Source: JAKZSU01 sp047517485 (lineage in GTDB: Bacteria > Pseudomonadota > Alphaproteobacteria > UBA7887). Taken from it: DNA of 13,489 nt. Numbering within the stretch: position 1 is the stretch's first letter; each line of letters starts with the position of its first letter. Made by a program: the position numbers and the translations under genes. Of this stretch, positions 1 to 6,338 are shown in pieces. The notes below the pieces were generated by a model. The model worked only from the letters and a program-made list of their open reading frames with translations. It ran no database searches and had not been told where the DNA came from. Location: positions 1 to 13,489 of the forward strand of contig JAKZSU010000210.1 in the NCBI GenBank assembly GCA_047517485.1, in the 5' to 3' direction.

Positions 1-138
1 AGCGACGCGCCGTTTGCCGCCGCCGGGCTTGCCCGGCGGGATCAGCGGCTCGATATGCGCCCATTCCGCATCGGTCAGGTCGCTCGGATAACGCAGTTTG
101 TCGCGGTTGTAGCGCGGGCGGTTGCCGGCAGTCCACAT
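1..138 (-). CDS. IS5-type transposase, N-terminal fragment (cut by window edge)
   Basis: The first 46 residues of a transposase read inward from the ATG at 136-138 on the minus strand and run off the window edge. The fragment starts MWTAGNRPRYNRD and continues with the typical block YPSDLTDAEWAHIEPLIPP, which is the conserved N-terminus (DUF4096-type) of many IS5-family DDE transposases in alphaproteobacteria. The Gly/Lys/Arg-rich segment that follows (residues 36-44) is also usual for this group. A weak GAGG lies about 6 nt upstream of the ATG. The catalytic DDE domain is outside the window, so it is unknown whether the element is intact. Its presence next to an AT-richer stretch fits an insertion-prone spot. 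Confidence 0.88.
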   Translation of the reverse strand, partial: MWTAGNRPRYNRDKLRYPSDLTDAEWAHIEPLIPPGKPGGGKRRVA

Positions 139-385
139 GGGGCACCTCAAGAGCAAATTCACCACCCCAGAGAATCACAGCTGATTCAGCTCTTCAAGAG
201 GGGCCGCCGGATAACCGATTCATCCGACTCATAAAGTCCCCGGACGGACACTTAGAACTTGGGCAACTGACCTCGCCGGGGGAATCGGCGTTCTCCGGAC
301 ATCACAAAGGACAGCCCGATCTCGGCAACGGATTTCACGACTTTATCGAGGCTCGGGGCGCGCAAAAAAATCGGGCACGCCGCCA
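139..385. other. IS flank / non-coding stretch
   Basis: There is no convincing gene here. The part next to the transposase start should include the IS terminal region. A perfect 6-bp inverted repeat GAATCA-CAGC-TGATTC (172-187) and a small hairpin CTCTT-C-AAGAG (190-200) lie in it. I could not fix the IS end or a target-site duplication because the other end of the element is outside the window. Minus-strand open frames across 252-560 have no ribosome binding site and no recognisable protein. Confidence 0.5.
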
Positions 386-913
386 TTGCATCTTGTATCG
401 GTAACTGATCCGAACGATTTGTTGGGCTACAGTATGCGTTGCTGGTACCAAAGGCACGTGCTGCGAGCGCGTTTTCTCGATGGCGCGAAGTCGGTTCATG
501 ATGCAATTGTTCGGGTTTTTCAGAAAGACATGGGCAGACGTCATATGATCGCCGATACAAGATTATTGGTTGAAATGCATAAACTTGGATTTGACCAGGT
601 AATCTTGAATTGTTTCAAGGATTGCCGTCAGAATGCGGGCTCCTACACAGGAGATCTCAAACGCAAATTGAATGCTGGTTTGGACGAGACAATCCCCGTG
701 ACCGTACAGGAACATATCGATTTGGCGGATACTGTCCTGTCTCAAATTTGGCAATTGGAAGACAAAAAAATCAAATTTACCTCGGTCAAAGAAAACTTTG
801 GTGTCTGGCAGTTGCCTTTTCTCGTTACCAATCCGATTTCAGCACACAGTGGTCACTTTTCTTCAACATTCGTCCATGGTCTGATCGCTCGCGGATATGA
901 ACCACCGAAATGA
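386..913 (+). CDS. hypothetical protein in AT-rich island
   Basis: This open frame of up to 175 residues matches no family I recognise. The part from Met49 (ATG at 530) onward looks most protein-like, with mixed charged and hydrophobic stretches such as LLVEMHKLGFDQVILNCFKD and a C-terminus ending ARGYEPPK. No membrane segment or signal peptide is visible. The start is uncertain: the longest frame begins with TTG at 386, and ATG codons at 434, 530 and 545 are alternatives, none with a clear ribosome binding site. Base composition is clearly more AT-rich than the downstream operon and codon use is not GC3-biased, which suggests acquisition from elsewhere. It could be a remnant or a non-coding open frame; confidence is moderate to low. 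Confidence 0.45.
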   Translation: MHLVSVTDPNDLLGYSMRCWYQRHVLRARFLDGAKSVHDAIVRVFQKDMGRRHMIADTRLLVEMHKLGFDQVILNCFKDCRQNAGSYTGDLKRKLNAGLDETIPVTVQEHIDLADTVLSQIWQLEDKKIKFTSVKENFGVWQLPFLVTNPISAHSGHFSSTFVHGLIARGYEPPK

Positions 914-916
914 AAC

Positions 917-946
917 TTAGCAAATTTAGTCAAAATTGCCCATAAT
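917..946 (+). promoter_or_regulatory. candidate promoter of the small Cys/His protein gene
   Basis: TTAGCA (917-922) and CATAAT (941-946) match the sigma-70 -35 and -10 boxes at 4/6 and 5/6 positions with an 18-bp spacer. They lie 41 nt upstream of a start codon that has a strong ribosome binding site. The stretch is AT-rich, so chance matches are likely; this is a weak call. Confidence 0.3.
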
Positions 947-986
947 ATGGTAAATACGATGAGAATATTTCTGGAGGACCCCGACA

Positions 987-1202
987 ATGAATCGCTGTAA
1001 TCGATCGATTTTATTCATTGCGAGTGTTGTTGCCTATTGCGCCATGATTTGGGTCGGCTCAACCTTGATCGACCTGTCTTCGACGAAAGCCGTGGCGTCG
1101 CCGGATACAACTGTTGTCGAACATGTCTGCGCCGGCAATCGGTGTCCCTTGAACCCGGTAGGCTGTCATATCGATGCCAGAGGATGGTATCACTGCCACT
1201 GA
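987..1202 (+). CDS. small exported Cys/His-rich protein (YHYH-like C-terminus)
   Basis: A 71-residue protein starting at an ATG preceded by TGGAGGA (972-978, 8 nt away), a strong ribosome binding site that makes the gene credible despite its size. Residues 8-28 form one hydrophobic helix after a basic N-terminus. AVA (35-37) followed by Ser-Pro looks like a signal-peptidase site, leaving about 34 mature residues. The mature part carries C48-x4-C53, C60-H61 and the terminal Y68-H-C-H71, a dense set of possible metal ligands or disulfide cysteines. GCH...YHCH endings are seen in small periplasmic proteins with YHYH-type domains; their function is largely unknown. Inference: a secreted or membrane-tethered metal-binding or redox mini-protein. 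It stands alone between the AT-rich gene and the methionine synthase operon. Confidence 0.75.
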   Translation: MNRCNRSILFIASVVAYCAMIWVGSTLIDLSSTKAVASPDTTVVEHVCAGNRCPLNPVGCHIDARGWYHCH

Positions 1203-1274
1203 CACCGGGGTGATCTTGCGCTAGATATTGGCCCACCCGCCTCACCGCAGGGGCGATGAACGGAGATAGGGTCA

Positions 1275-2306
1275 ATGCTGCAAACGACGATCGTCGGCAG
1301 TCTGCCGAAACCGACTTGGCTCGCCGAACCGGTGGAGTTGTGGGCGCCGTGGGCGATCGAAGATCCCGAGCGCCTCGCCGAGGCCAAGCGCGACGCGGTG
1401 CGCCTGGTGCTCGCCGAACAGGAAGCGGCGGGCATCGATATCGTCACCGACGGCGAGCAATCGCGGCAGCATTTCGTGCACGGCTTTCTCGAACATGTCG
1501 CCGGCGTCGATTTCGACAACAAGAAGCGCATCGGCATTCGCAACGACCGTTACGAGGCCGATTGCCCGACGGTGATCGGCGAGCCGCGGCGCAAGCGTCC
1601 GGTTCATGTGGACGATGTTGCGTTCGCCCGTGCGCACACCTCCAAGGCGCTCAAATTCACCCTGCCCGGGCCGATGACCATCGTCGATACCCTGGCCGAT
1701 GCCTATTACGACGATCGGCCCAAATTGGCGATGGCGTTCGCCCGCGTCCTCAACGAAGAGGCGCGCGAGCTGGTCGCCGCCGGCGCCGATGTCATCCAGT
1801 TCGACGAGCCCGCGTTCAACGTCTATCTCGACGAGGTCAAGGGCTGGGGGATCGACAGTCTGCACGCCGCGATCGACGGCCTCGATTGCAAGACCGCGGT
1901 TCATATTTGTTACGGCTACGGCATCAAGGCGAATCTCGACTGGAAAGACACGCTCGGTGACGAATGGGCGCAATATGAGGCGACTTTTCCGACCTTGGCG
2001 GCGAGCGATCTCGATCAGGTTTCGCTCGAATGCGCCGGCTCGCGGGTGCCCTTGGCGGTGCTCGACCTGCTCGGCGACAAGGACATTCTCGTCGGCGTGA
2101 TCGACGTCGCCACCGATCGCATCGAGACTCCGGAAGAGGTCGCGGCGGTGATCCGCCAGGCGCTCGAACACGCGCCGGCGGAGCGTATCTATCCCTGCAC
2201 CAATTGCGGCATGGTGCCGCTGTCGCGCGAACTCTCGAACGCCAAGATGCGGGCGCTCGGCGCCGGCGCGGCGATCGTCAGGCAAGAGCTCGGTGGACAG
2301 TCTTAG
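1275..2306 (+). CDS. cobalamin-independent methionine synthase, short core MetE / MesD type
   Basis: A 343-residue protein with only the C-terminal MetE catalytic barrel; full-length MetE has about 750 residues. It transfers a methyl group to homocysteine to make methionine, using a zinc site. Likely zinc ligands are H210 and C212 (AVHICYGYG), E252 (SLECAG) and C311 (TNCGM). Homocysteine-side motifs are visible at G8-S9-L10-P11, D59-G60-E61 and QFDEPAF (175-181). Lacking the folate-binding N-terminal half, it resembles the folate-independent core methionine synthases, most closely MesD by my recollection of motifs such as TDGEQSRQHFV. MesD is usually encoded with MesX (DUF1852), and no such gene is in this window. 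GGAGA (1262-1266) precedes the ATG by 8 nt. The downstream hydratase starts 2 nt after its stop, so the two are likely co-transcribed. Another MetE-fold methyl- or alkyl-transferase role cannot be excluded. Confidence 0.88.
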   Translation: MLQTTIVGSLPKPTWLAEPVELWAPWAIEDPERLAEAKRDAVRLVLAEQEAAGIDIVTDGEQSRQHFVHGFLEHVAGVDFDNKKRIGIRNDRYEADCPTVIGEPRRKRPVHVDDVAFARAHTSKALKFTLPGPMTIVDTLADAYYDDRPKLAMAFARVLNEEARELVAAGADVIQFDEPAFNVYLDEVKGWGIDSLHAAIDGLDCKTAVHICYGYGIKANLDWKDTLGDEWAQYEATFPTLAASDLDQVSLECAGSRVPLAVLDLLGDKDILVGVIDVATDRIETPEEVAAVIRQALEHAPAERIYPCTNCGMVPLSRELSNAKMRALGAGAAIVRQELGGQS

Positions 2307-2308
2307 CC

Positions 2309-3103
2309 ATGTTCGGCGAGTCCCAGATCCGCGAAGCCGCGGACCTGCTGTGGAGCAGTTGGAACGACGGGAGCCGCATCGCGGCGCTTCCTGAAGCGGT
2401 CCGCCCCAAGTCCCGCGCCGAGGGATACGCCATCCAGGCCACGCTGGACGACCGCGAAGACGCGCCGCTCTACGGCTGGAAGATCGCCGCGACCAGCGCC
2501 GCTGGCCAGGGCCATATCGGCGTCGATGGGCCGCTCGCCGGGCGCTTGCTGGCATCGCGAGTCCATGAGGACGGCGCCGAGGTACCGTTCGGCGCCAACG
2601 GCATGGCCGTCGCCGAGCCCGAATTCGCGTTTCGCCTGGCCAACGATCTGCCGCCGCGCGATGTCGCCTACGATGTCGCCGAAGTTCTCGCGGCGGTCGA
2701 GTCGGTGCACCCGGCGATCGAAATTCCCGACGCCCGCTTCGACGATTACGCCGCAGCGGGCGGGCCGCAATTGATCGCCGACAACGCCTGCGCCCACCAA
2801 TTCGTGCTCGGTCCCGCCGCACCGCCGTCGTGGCGCGAGATCGATTTGGTCACCCATCGCGTCGGCGGCATGGTCTCCAGCGGGCTGATGCGCGACGGCG
2901 AAGGCGCCAACGTGCTCGGCGATCCGCGCATCGCGCTGACCTGGTTGGTCGGCGAAGTGTCGCGCCTCGGACTCACGGTGAAGGCCGGCCAGGTGATCAC
3001 CACGGGAACCTGTATGATCCCCCTCGAAGTGGCGCCCGGCGACATGGTCAAAGCGGATTTCGGCGCGCTAGGATCGGCGACGGTCCGCTTTGCCGAGACC
3101 TGA
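2309..3103 (+). CDS. 2-keto-4-pentenoate hydratase-like (FAH superfamily)
   Basis: A 264-residue protein of the fumarylacetoacetase superfamily, MhpD/DmpE-like branch. Family members hydrate 2-hydroxypenta-2,4-dienoate or decarboxylate 4-oxalocrotonate in the last steps of aromatic meta-cleavage. Supporting motifs are YGWKIAATS (55-63), GPLAGRLL (74-81), the acidic metal ligands E103-P-E105 in VAEPEFAF and E138 in HPAIEIPD, VLGDPRIALTWL, and KAGQVITTGTC near the C-terminus. Length and motif order fit the family. The ATG at 2309 lies 2 nt after the methionine synthase stop; GGTGGA inside the previous gene is the only ribosome-binding-like sequence, so translation is probably coupled. The frame stays open upstream as a shadow of the previous gene, so that extension is rejected. 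No ring-cleavage dioxygenase, aldolase or dehydrogenase partner is present, so the true substrate may be another 2-keto acid. Confidence 0.82.
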   Translation: MFGESQIREAADLLWSSWNDGSRIAALPEAVRPKSRAEGYAIQATLDDREDAPLYGWKIAATSAAGQGHIGVDGPLAGRLLASRVHEDGAEVPFGANGMAVAEPEFAFRLANDLPPRDVAYDVAEVLAAVESVHPAIEIPDARFDDYAAAGGPQLIADNACAHQFVLGPAAPPSWREIDLVTHRVGGMVSSGLMRDGEGANVLGDPRIALTWLVGEVSRLGLTVKAGQVITTGTCMIPLEVAPGDMVKADFGALGSATVRFAET

Positions 3104-3120
3104 TAGACGGGGGAAAGCCC

Positions 3121-4107
3121 ATGCCTGACACCTTCAGAATTTTCGCTTCCGATCTTTCCCCCTATTCGATCAAGGTGCGGTCCTATTTTCGCTTCAAGGA
3201 CTTGCCCCACGAGTGGATCATTCGCGGTCCGTCGAACATGGACACCTTCAGGGCCTACGCGAAACTGCCGTTGGTCCCGCTGGTGATCACCCCCGACGAC
3301 GAGGGCTGGCAGGATTCGACACCGATTATCGAGCGTCTCGAGGCGGCGCACCCGGAGCCGGCGCTCGAGCCGACCGATCCGACCCTGGCGTTTCTCAGCG
3401 CGCTGATCGAGGAATATGCCGACGAATGGCTCAACAAGCCGATGTTTCATTTGCGCTGGAAGGAAGAGGCCGATCAAATCTCGGCGTCGCGACGGCTCGC
3501 CACGCTGCATATGGACGCGAGCCCGGACATGCTCGACGATGTTGCCGCCAAGGTGCGTCAACGCATGGTGCCGCGCGTCTCGTTCGTCGGCTCGTCGCCG
3601 CAAACCGCGCCGCTGATCGAAAAATCCTTCGCGCGCGTCCTGGATATCCTCGAGGTTCATCTGGCCGATCACGCGTACCTATTCGGCGGCCGCCTCTGCC
3701 TCGGCGATCTCGGCCTGTTCGCCCAGCTCTATCAATGCTCCACCGACCCCACGCCGGCGGCACAAATGCAGGCGACCGCGCCCCACGTCATGGCCTGGAT
3801 CGAAAGCTTATTGACCCCGGCGCCGGGCGGCGACTTCGCGGCGTGGGACGATCTCGCGCCGACTTTGCGGCCGCTGCTGGTCGACGAGATCGCCGGTCTG
3901 TTCCTGCCCTGGTCGCGGGCCAACGCGGCGGCGATCGAAGCCGGCGACGAGACGTTCTCGGTCGATTTGGCCGACGGCCCGTTTGCCCAAACACCGCAAA
4001 AATACCATGCCCGCAGCCTCGCCGAAATCCGCCGAAAATACGCGTCAGCGGCAACCGCGGAGCTCGACGCCATCCTCGAGGAAACCGGCTGCCTGGCGTA
4101 TCTCTAA
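3121..4107 (+). CDS. long glutathione S-transferase-like protein
   Basis: A 328-residue protein with an N-terminal thioredoxin-fold GST domain (about residues 4-80). S13-P-Y15-S16 stands where GSTs carry the catalytic Ser/Tyr/Cys, followed by KVRSYFRFKDLPHEW, a cis-proline site LVP52L and the glutathione gamma-glutamyl contact D64-S65-T. A helical C-terminal domain follows, including the GDLGLFAQLY segment. Typical GSTs have 200-240 residues, so this one carries about 100 extra residues, mainly after residue 230. GGGGGAAAG stands directly upstream of the ATG, 17 nt after the hydratase stop. It is the last gene of the plus-strand operon. Inference: conjugation or thiol removal of a small organic compound, or a non-catalytic GST-fold role. 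The stop codon overlaps that of the MerB-like gene on the other strand. Confidence 0.8.
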   Translation: MPDTFRIFASDLSPYSIKVRSYFRFKDLPHEWIIRGPSNMDTFRAYAKLPLVPLVITPDDEGWQDSTPIIERLEAAHPEPALEPTDPTLAFLSALIEEYADEWLNKPMFHLRWKEEADQISASRRLATLHMDASPDMLDDVAAKVRQRMVPRVSFVGSSPQTAPLIEKSFARVLDILEVHLADHAYLFGGRLCLGDLGLFAQLYQCSTDPTPAAQMQATAPHVMAWIESLLTPAPGGDFAAWDDLAPTLRPLLVDEIAGLFLPWSRANAAAIEAGDETFSVDLADGPFAQTPQKYHARSLAEIRRKYASAATAELDAILEETGCLAYL

Positions 4108-4805
4108 AACCGCGACCCGGCTGCCGGCAGCTCCCAGATCGGGCCGTTCAGGCCGTGGCGGGCGAACATCGCCCGCGCCTCGTCGGCGGTCCATTTGCGC
4201 CAGTCGCGGTGGAGGTGTCGGCCGTACCATTCGGCCGCGAAACGCCACACCTGGTCGATCGGCCGCACATCGCCCTTGGTTACGCCGTGGCGCCGGCACC
4301 AATCATCGACCGCGGCGTCGCCATCGAACACCAGCATGGTGCTGCAGGTATAGATCACATTGTCCCAGGCGTTGGTCATCGGCACCGGGAAATGTACCAG
4401 CAGATCGTGCTCGGCGACCCCGTCGTCATCGACTTGGATGGTCACCTGGCGGTCTTCCAGGCCGAGGGTGGTGGTGATCGTCACCGCGCCGCCGAGGAGC
4501 GCGGCGATGCCGAGCGAGCACCAGGCGCAATTGCCCCACCACGAGCGATCGGCCTGGCGCACCAGGAACCCGGTGGGGGCCAAGGAAAACGGGTGCGCCA
4601 CCCAAATTCGCGCGCTCCCTGGGTGCAAGACCACACCATGATCGTCGGCCAACGACCGCAGCGCGGTCGCCGTTTGCTCGACGGAGCAACCGAGTTGCGC
4701 CGCCAATTGCTCGACGCCGGGGGCGATCCCCCGGTCGACGATGGCGGACAGAATGGCGTAATGGATTGCCGCGCCGCTAGGCGTCGCCTCAGCCGCGTCC
4801 GACAT
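4104..4805 (-). CDS. alkylmercury lyase (MerB)-like protein lacking the catalytic Asp
   Basis: A 233-residue protein with the two-part MerB layout. The N-terminal winged-helix-like region (about 12-70; LAAQLGCSVEQTATALRSL) is followed by the lyase fold. The Cys-loop NCAWC96SLG and the second Cys block YTC154STMLVFDGDAAVDDWC match the regions that hold Cys96/Asp99 and Cys159 in organomercurial lyase. Counted along the chain, C96 falls at the family position but residue 99 is Gly where MerB has the proton-handling Asp. C93 and C170 are extra. MerB cleaves carbon-mercury bonds; whether this paralogue does is doubtful. No merA, merR or merT is nearby. The ATG lies 17 nt inside the SDR gene, so the two are translationally coupled. 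Its TAG overlaps the GST stop by 2 nt on the opposite strand. Confidence 0.8.
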   Translation of the reverse strand: MSDAAEATPSGAAIHYAILSAIVDRGIAPGVEQLAAQLGCSVEQTATALRSLADDHGVVLHPGSARIWVAHPFSLAPTGFLVRQADRSWWGNCAWCSLGIAALLGGAVTITTTLGLEDRQVTIQVDDDGVAEHDLLVHFPVPMTNAWDNVIYTCSTMLVFDGDAAVDDWCRRHGVTKGDVRPIDQVWRFAAEWYGRHLHRDWRKWTADEARAMFARHGLNGPIWELPAAGSRF

Positions 4806-5511
4806 AGGGTTGGGTGACCGGCATGATAATGGTGTCGAGCACGTTCACCGCGTCCGACATGGTGGCGATCGACAGCGCCGCCTTGCCGATGTCGGCGAGC
4901 GGGATCAGCCCTTCCGCCTTGGCGATCGCCTCGCGGCCGATCCAAATGTCGGTCGCCACATTGCCGGGATGGAGAATGCCGACGGCGATGCCATGGTCGC
5001 GGCCGTCGAGAGCGAGCGAGCGGGTCAGGCCTTCGAGGCCGAACTTGGTCGCGGTATAGGGCGCGGAATGCGGGCGCGGCACCTGCGCCGAAATGCTGCC
5101 GATATTGATGATCCGCCCGCGCTTGGCCGGCATCATCCGCTTGAACGCCTCGCGCGAACAGAGGAACGGCGCGGTCAGGTTGACCTCGACCACCTCGCGC
5201 CAGGTCGCGGCGCTCATTTCATGGGTTTTGATCGGCACCGACATGCCGGCATTGTTGACCAGGATATCGAGCCGTCCGTGACGCTCGTCGATGCCGGCGA
5301 ACAGGCCCTCGACCTGGCCCTCGTCGGTGACGTCGCAAACCGCGACCTCCACCGTGCCGTCGATCTCCGCCGCCGCCTCGTCGAGCCGCGCCTGATTGCG
5401 CGCGGCGATCACCACCGTCGCCCCGGCGCCGGCGAACGCGGTGGCGATCGCCTTGCCGATGCCACTGCCGCCCCCGGTCACCAACGCCACCTTGCCGTCT
5501 AAATCGCCCAT
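4789..5511 (-). CDS. short-chain dehydrogenase/reductase (SDR)
   Basis: A 240-residue classical SDR that oxidises or reduces an alcohol/carbonyl pair with NAD(P). The cofactor motif is T12-GGGSGIG-19, with R38 after the second strand suggesting NADP preference. Also present are D60-V (adenine contact), NNAG (86-89), the active-site N111, S139 in GSIS, and Y152-TATK156, followed by HPGNVATDIW. The start is set at 5511 because GGGAGGA (5518-5524) sits 6 nt upstream. The frame stays open to 5610, but the added residues look unlike an SDR and would include the ribosome binding site. It is the first gene of the minus-strand pair with the MerB-like gene and is divergent from the thioesterase. The substrate cannot be read from sequence. 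Confidence 0.92.
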   Translation of the reverse strand: MGDLDGKVALVTGGGSGIGKAIATAFAGAGATVVIAARNQARLDEAAAEIDGTVEVAVCDVTDEGQVEGLFAGIDERHGRLDILVNNAGMSVPIKTHEMSAATWREVVEVNLTAPFLCSREAFKRMMPAKRGRIINIGSISAQVPRPHSAPYTATKFGLEGLTRSLALDGRDHGIAVGILHPGNVATDIWIGREAIAKAEGLIPLADIGKAALSIATMSDAVNVLDTIIMPVTQPYVGRG

Positions 5512-5517
5512 GATGGG

Positions 5518-5524
5518 TCCTCCC
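5518..5524 (-). promoter_or_regulatory. ribosome binding site fixing the SDR start
   Basis: GGGAGGA on the minus strand lies 6 nt before ATG 5511-5509. It overlaps an upstream in-frame ATG (5526-5524), which argues that the downstream ATG is the true start. Confidence 0.8.
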
Positions 5525-5573
5525 ATTGAATGCCGGCTGTTTGTAGCGCCAATCGGACCCGTCAAGCAACGCG

Positions 5574-5602
5574 TTGACATCCGCACACGCATGCGGAACT
5601 TT
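5574..5602 (+). promoter_or_regulatory. candidate promoter with internal operator-like inverted repeat
   Basis: TTGACA (5574-5579) is a perfect -35 box. A weak -10 (AACTTT, 5597-5602) follows after 17 bp. The spacer carries a perfect inverted repeat, TCCGCA-N6-TGCGGA (5580-5597), between the two boxes, a classic place for a repressor. It would drive the thioesterase gene starting at 5634. The divergent SDR start lies 63 nt away on the other side, so one regulator could serve both. No regulator gene is in the window. Confidence 0.4.
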
Positions 5603-5633
5603 CCCGCCACCCCTCCTCAATAGATGTGCCCCC

Positions 5634-6098
5634 ATGACCACCACCCCAGACCCCGACACAGACCCCTTGATTGTGGGCCGCCCGCCAACGGGCTTTAAGG
5701 TTTATGAGACGCGGGATGGGTTGTTTTCGTCGCGCACCGGGCCGTATTTTATCAAGGGGCGGCATCCCGATACGGTGTTGGGGGTGCGAATTCTCGATCA
5801 TCACTGCAATGTCTTTGGCATCGCACACGGCGGGCTGTTGATGTCGTTTTGCGATACCGTGCTCGGGCGCGCCGCCGCCGCGGCGACGCGAGAGATGCAC
5901 GCCACCGCGTCGCTGACCACGCATTTTATCCGGCCGGTGGCGCTCGGTGCCTGGCTCGAGGGCCGCGCCACGGTGCTCAAGGCGGGCGGGCGGACGGTGT
6001 TCCTGCGCGCCGATCTAACCGTTGACGGCGAGATCGCGGTCAGCGCCGAGGGGCTATGGCAACGGATCAAATCCACTCATAGGACCAAGGGTGGTTAA
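5634..6098 (+). CDS. PaaI-type hotdog-fold thioesterase
   Basis: A 154-residue hotdog-fold protein of the PaaI/acyl-CoA thioesterase group, expected to hydrolyse acyl-CoA thioesters in the cytoplasm. The signature is GIAHGGLLMSFCD (62-74): H65-G-G67 lies at the head of the central helix and D74 is the likely catalytic acid. It is followed by strand patterns such as LTTHFIRPV and GRTVFLRADLTVDGE. ATG 5634 is chosen; the frame extends to a TTG at 5574, but that codon overlaps the -35 box. No good ribosome binding site is seen. The last four codons (Thr-Lys-Gly-Gly) and the stop (6084-6098) are supplied by the terminal repeat of the 285-bp palindromic element, so the native C-terminus was replaced or shortened after residue 150. 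The catalytic core is complete and the protein is probably still functional. Confidence 0.85.
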   Translation: MTTTPDPDTDPLIVGRPPTGFKVYETRDGLFSSRTGPYFIKGRHPDTVLGVRILDHHCNVFGIAHGGLLMSFCDTVLGRAAAAATREMHATASLTTHFIRPVALGAWLEGRATVLKAGGRTVFLRADLTVDGEIAVSAEGLWQRIKSTHRTKGG

Positions 6099-6113
6099 TA
6101 ATGACCCATTTGA
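6084..6113 (+). repeat. left terminal inverted repeat of the 285-bp element
   Basis: Perfect reverse complement of 6339-6368. It carries TAATAATGA (6096-6104), which gives tandem stop codons in the thioesterase frame. Confidence 0.9.
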
Positions 6114-6338
6114 CCGCTCGATTTTCGCCGCTGGCTAGGAGCGGGTCGCGCCGTCGTGCGACCCCACGTCAAGCGGCCCCAAGAAAGGCGAACTGCGCCG
6201 CCAGCGACGAATCTTTCTCCCTGGGCGAACCGGCCTCCGGTGGGCCGAGGTGGCTTTCCGGGCGCGTTGCGCCGCTTGCCCGATGGACACCCATCGCGGA
6301 GGCCACGGCGCGCCTACCCGGAAAACCACCTCGGGCCA

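Noticed and set aside
252..560. Minus-strand frames of 102 and 69 codons near the IS
   Set aside because: They overlap each other and the plus-strand hypothetical gene, have no ribosome binding site and no recognisable sequence.
2030..2308. Upstream extension of the hydratase frame
   Set aside because: The added residues are Arg/Gly-rich and overlap the real C-terminus of the methionine synthase; the hydratase family starts near ATG 2309.
1272..2822. 516-codon minus-strand open frame
   Set aside because: It is a shadow of the methionine synthase and hydratase genes. It is Arg-rich with no family motifs, and arises from strong GC bias at third positions.
5512..5610. 33-residue N-terminal extension of the SDR
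   Set aside because: It would include the strong ribosome binding site at 5518-5524 and gives residues unlike an SDR N-terminus.
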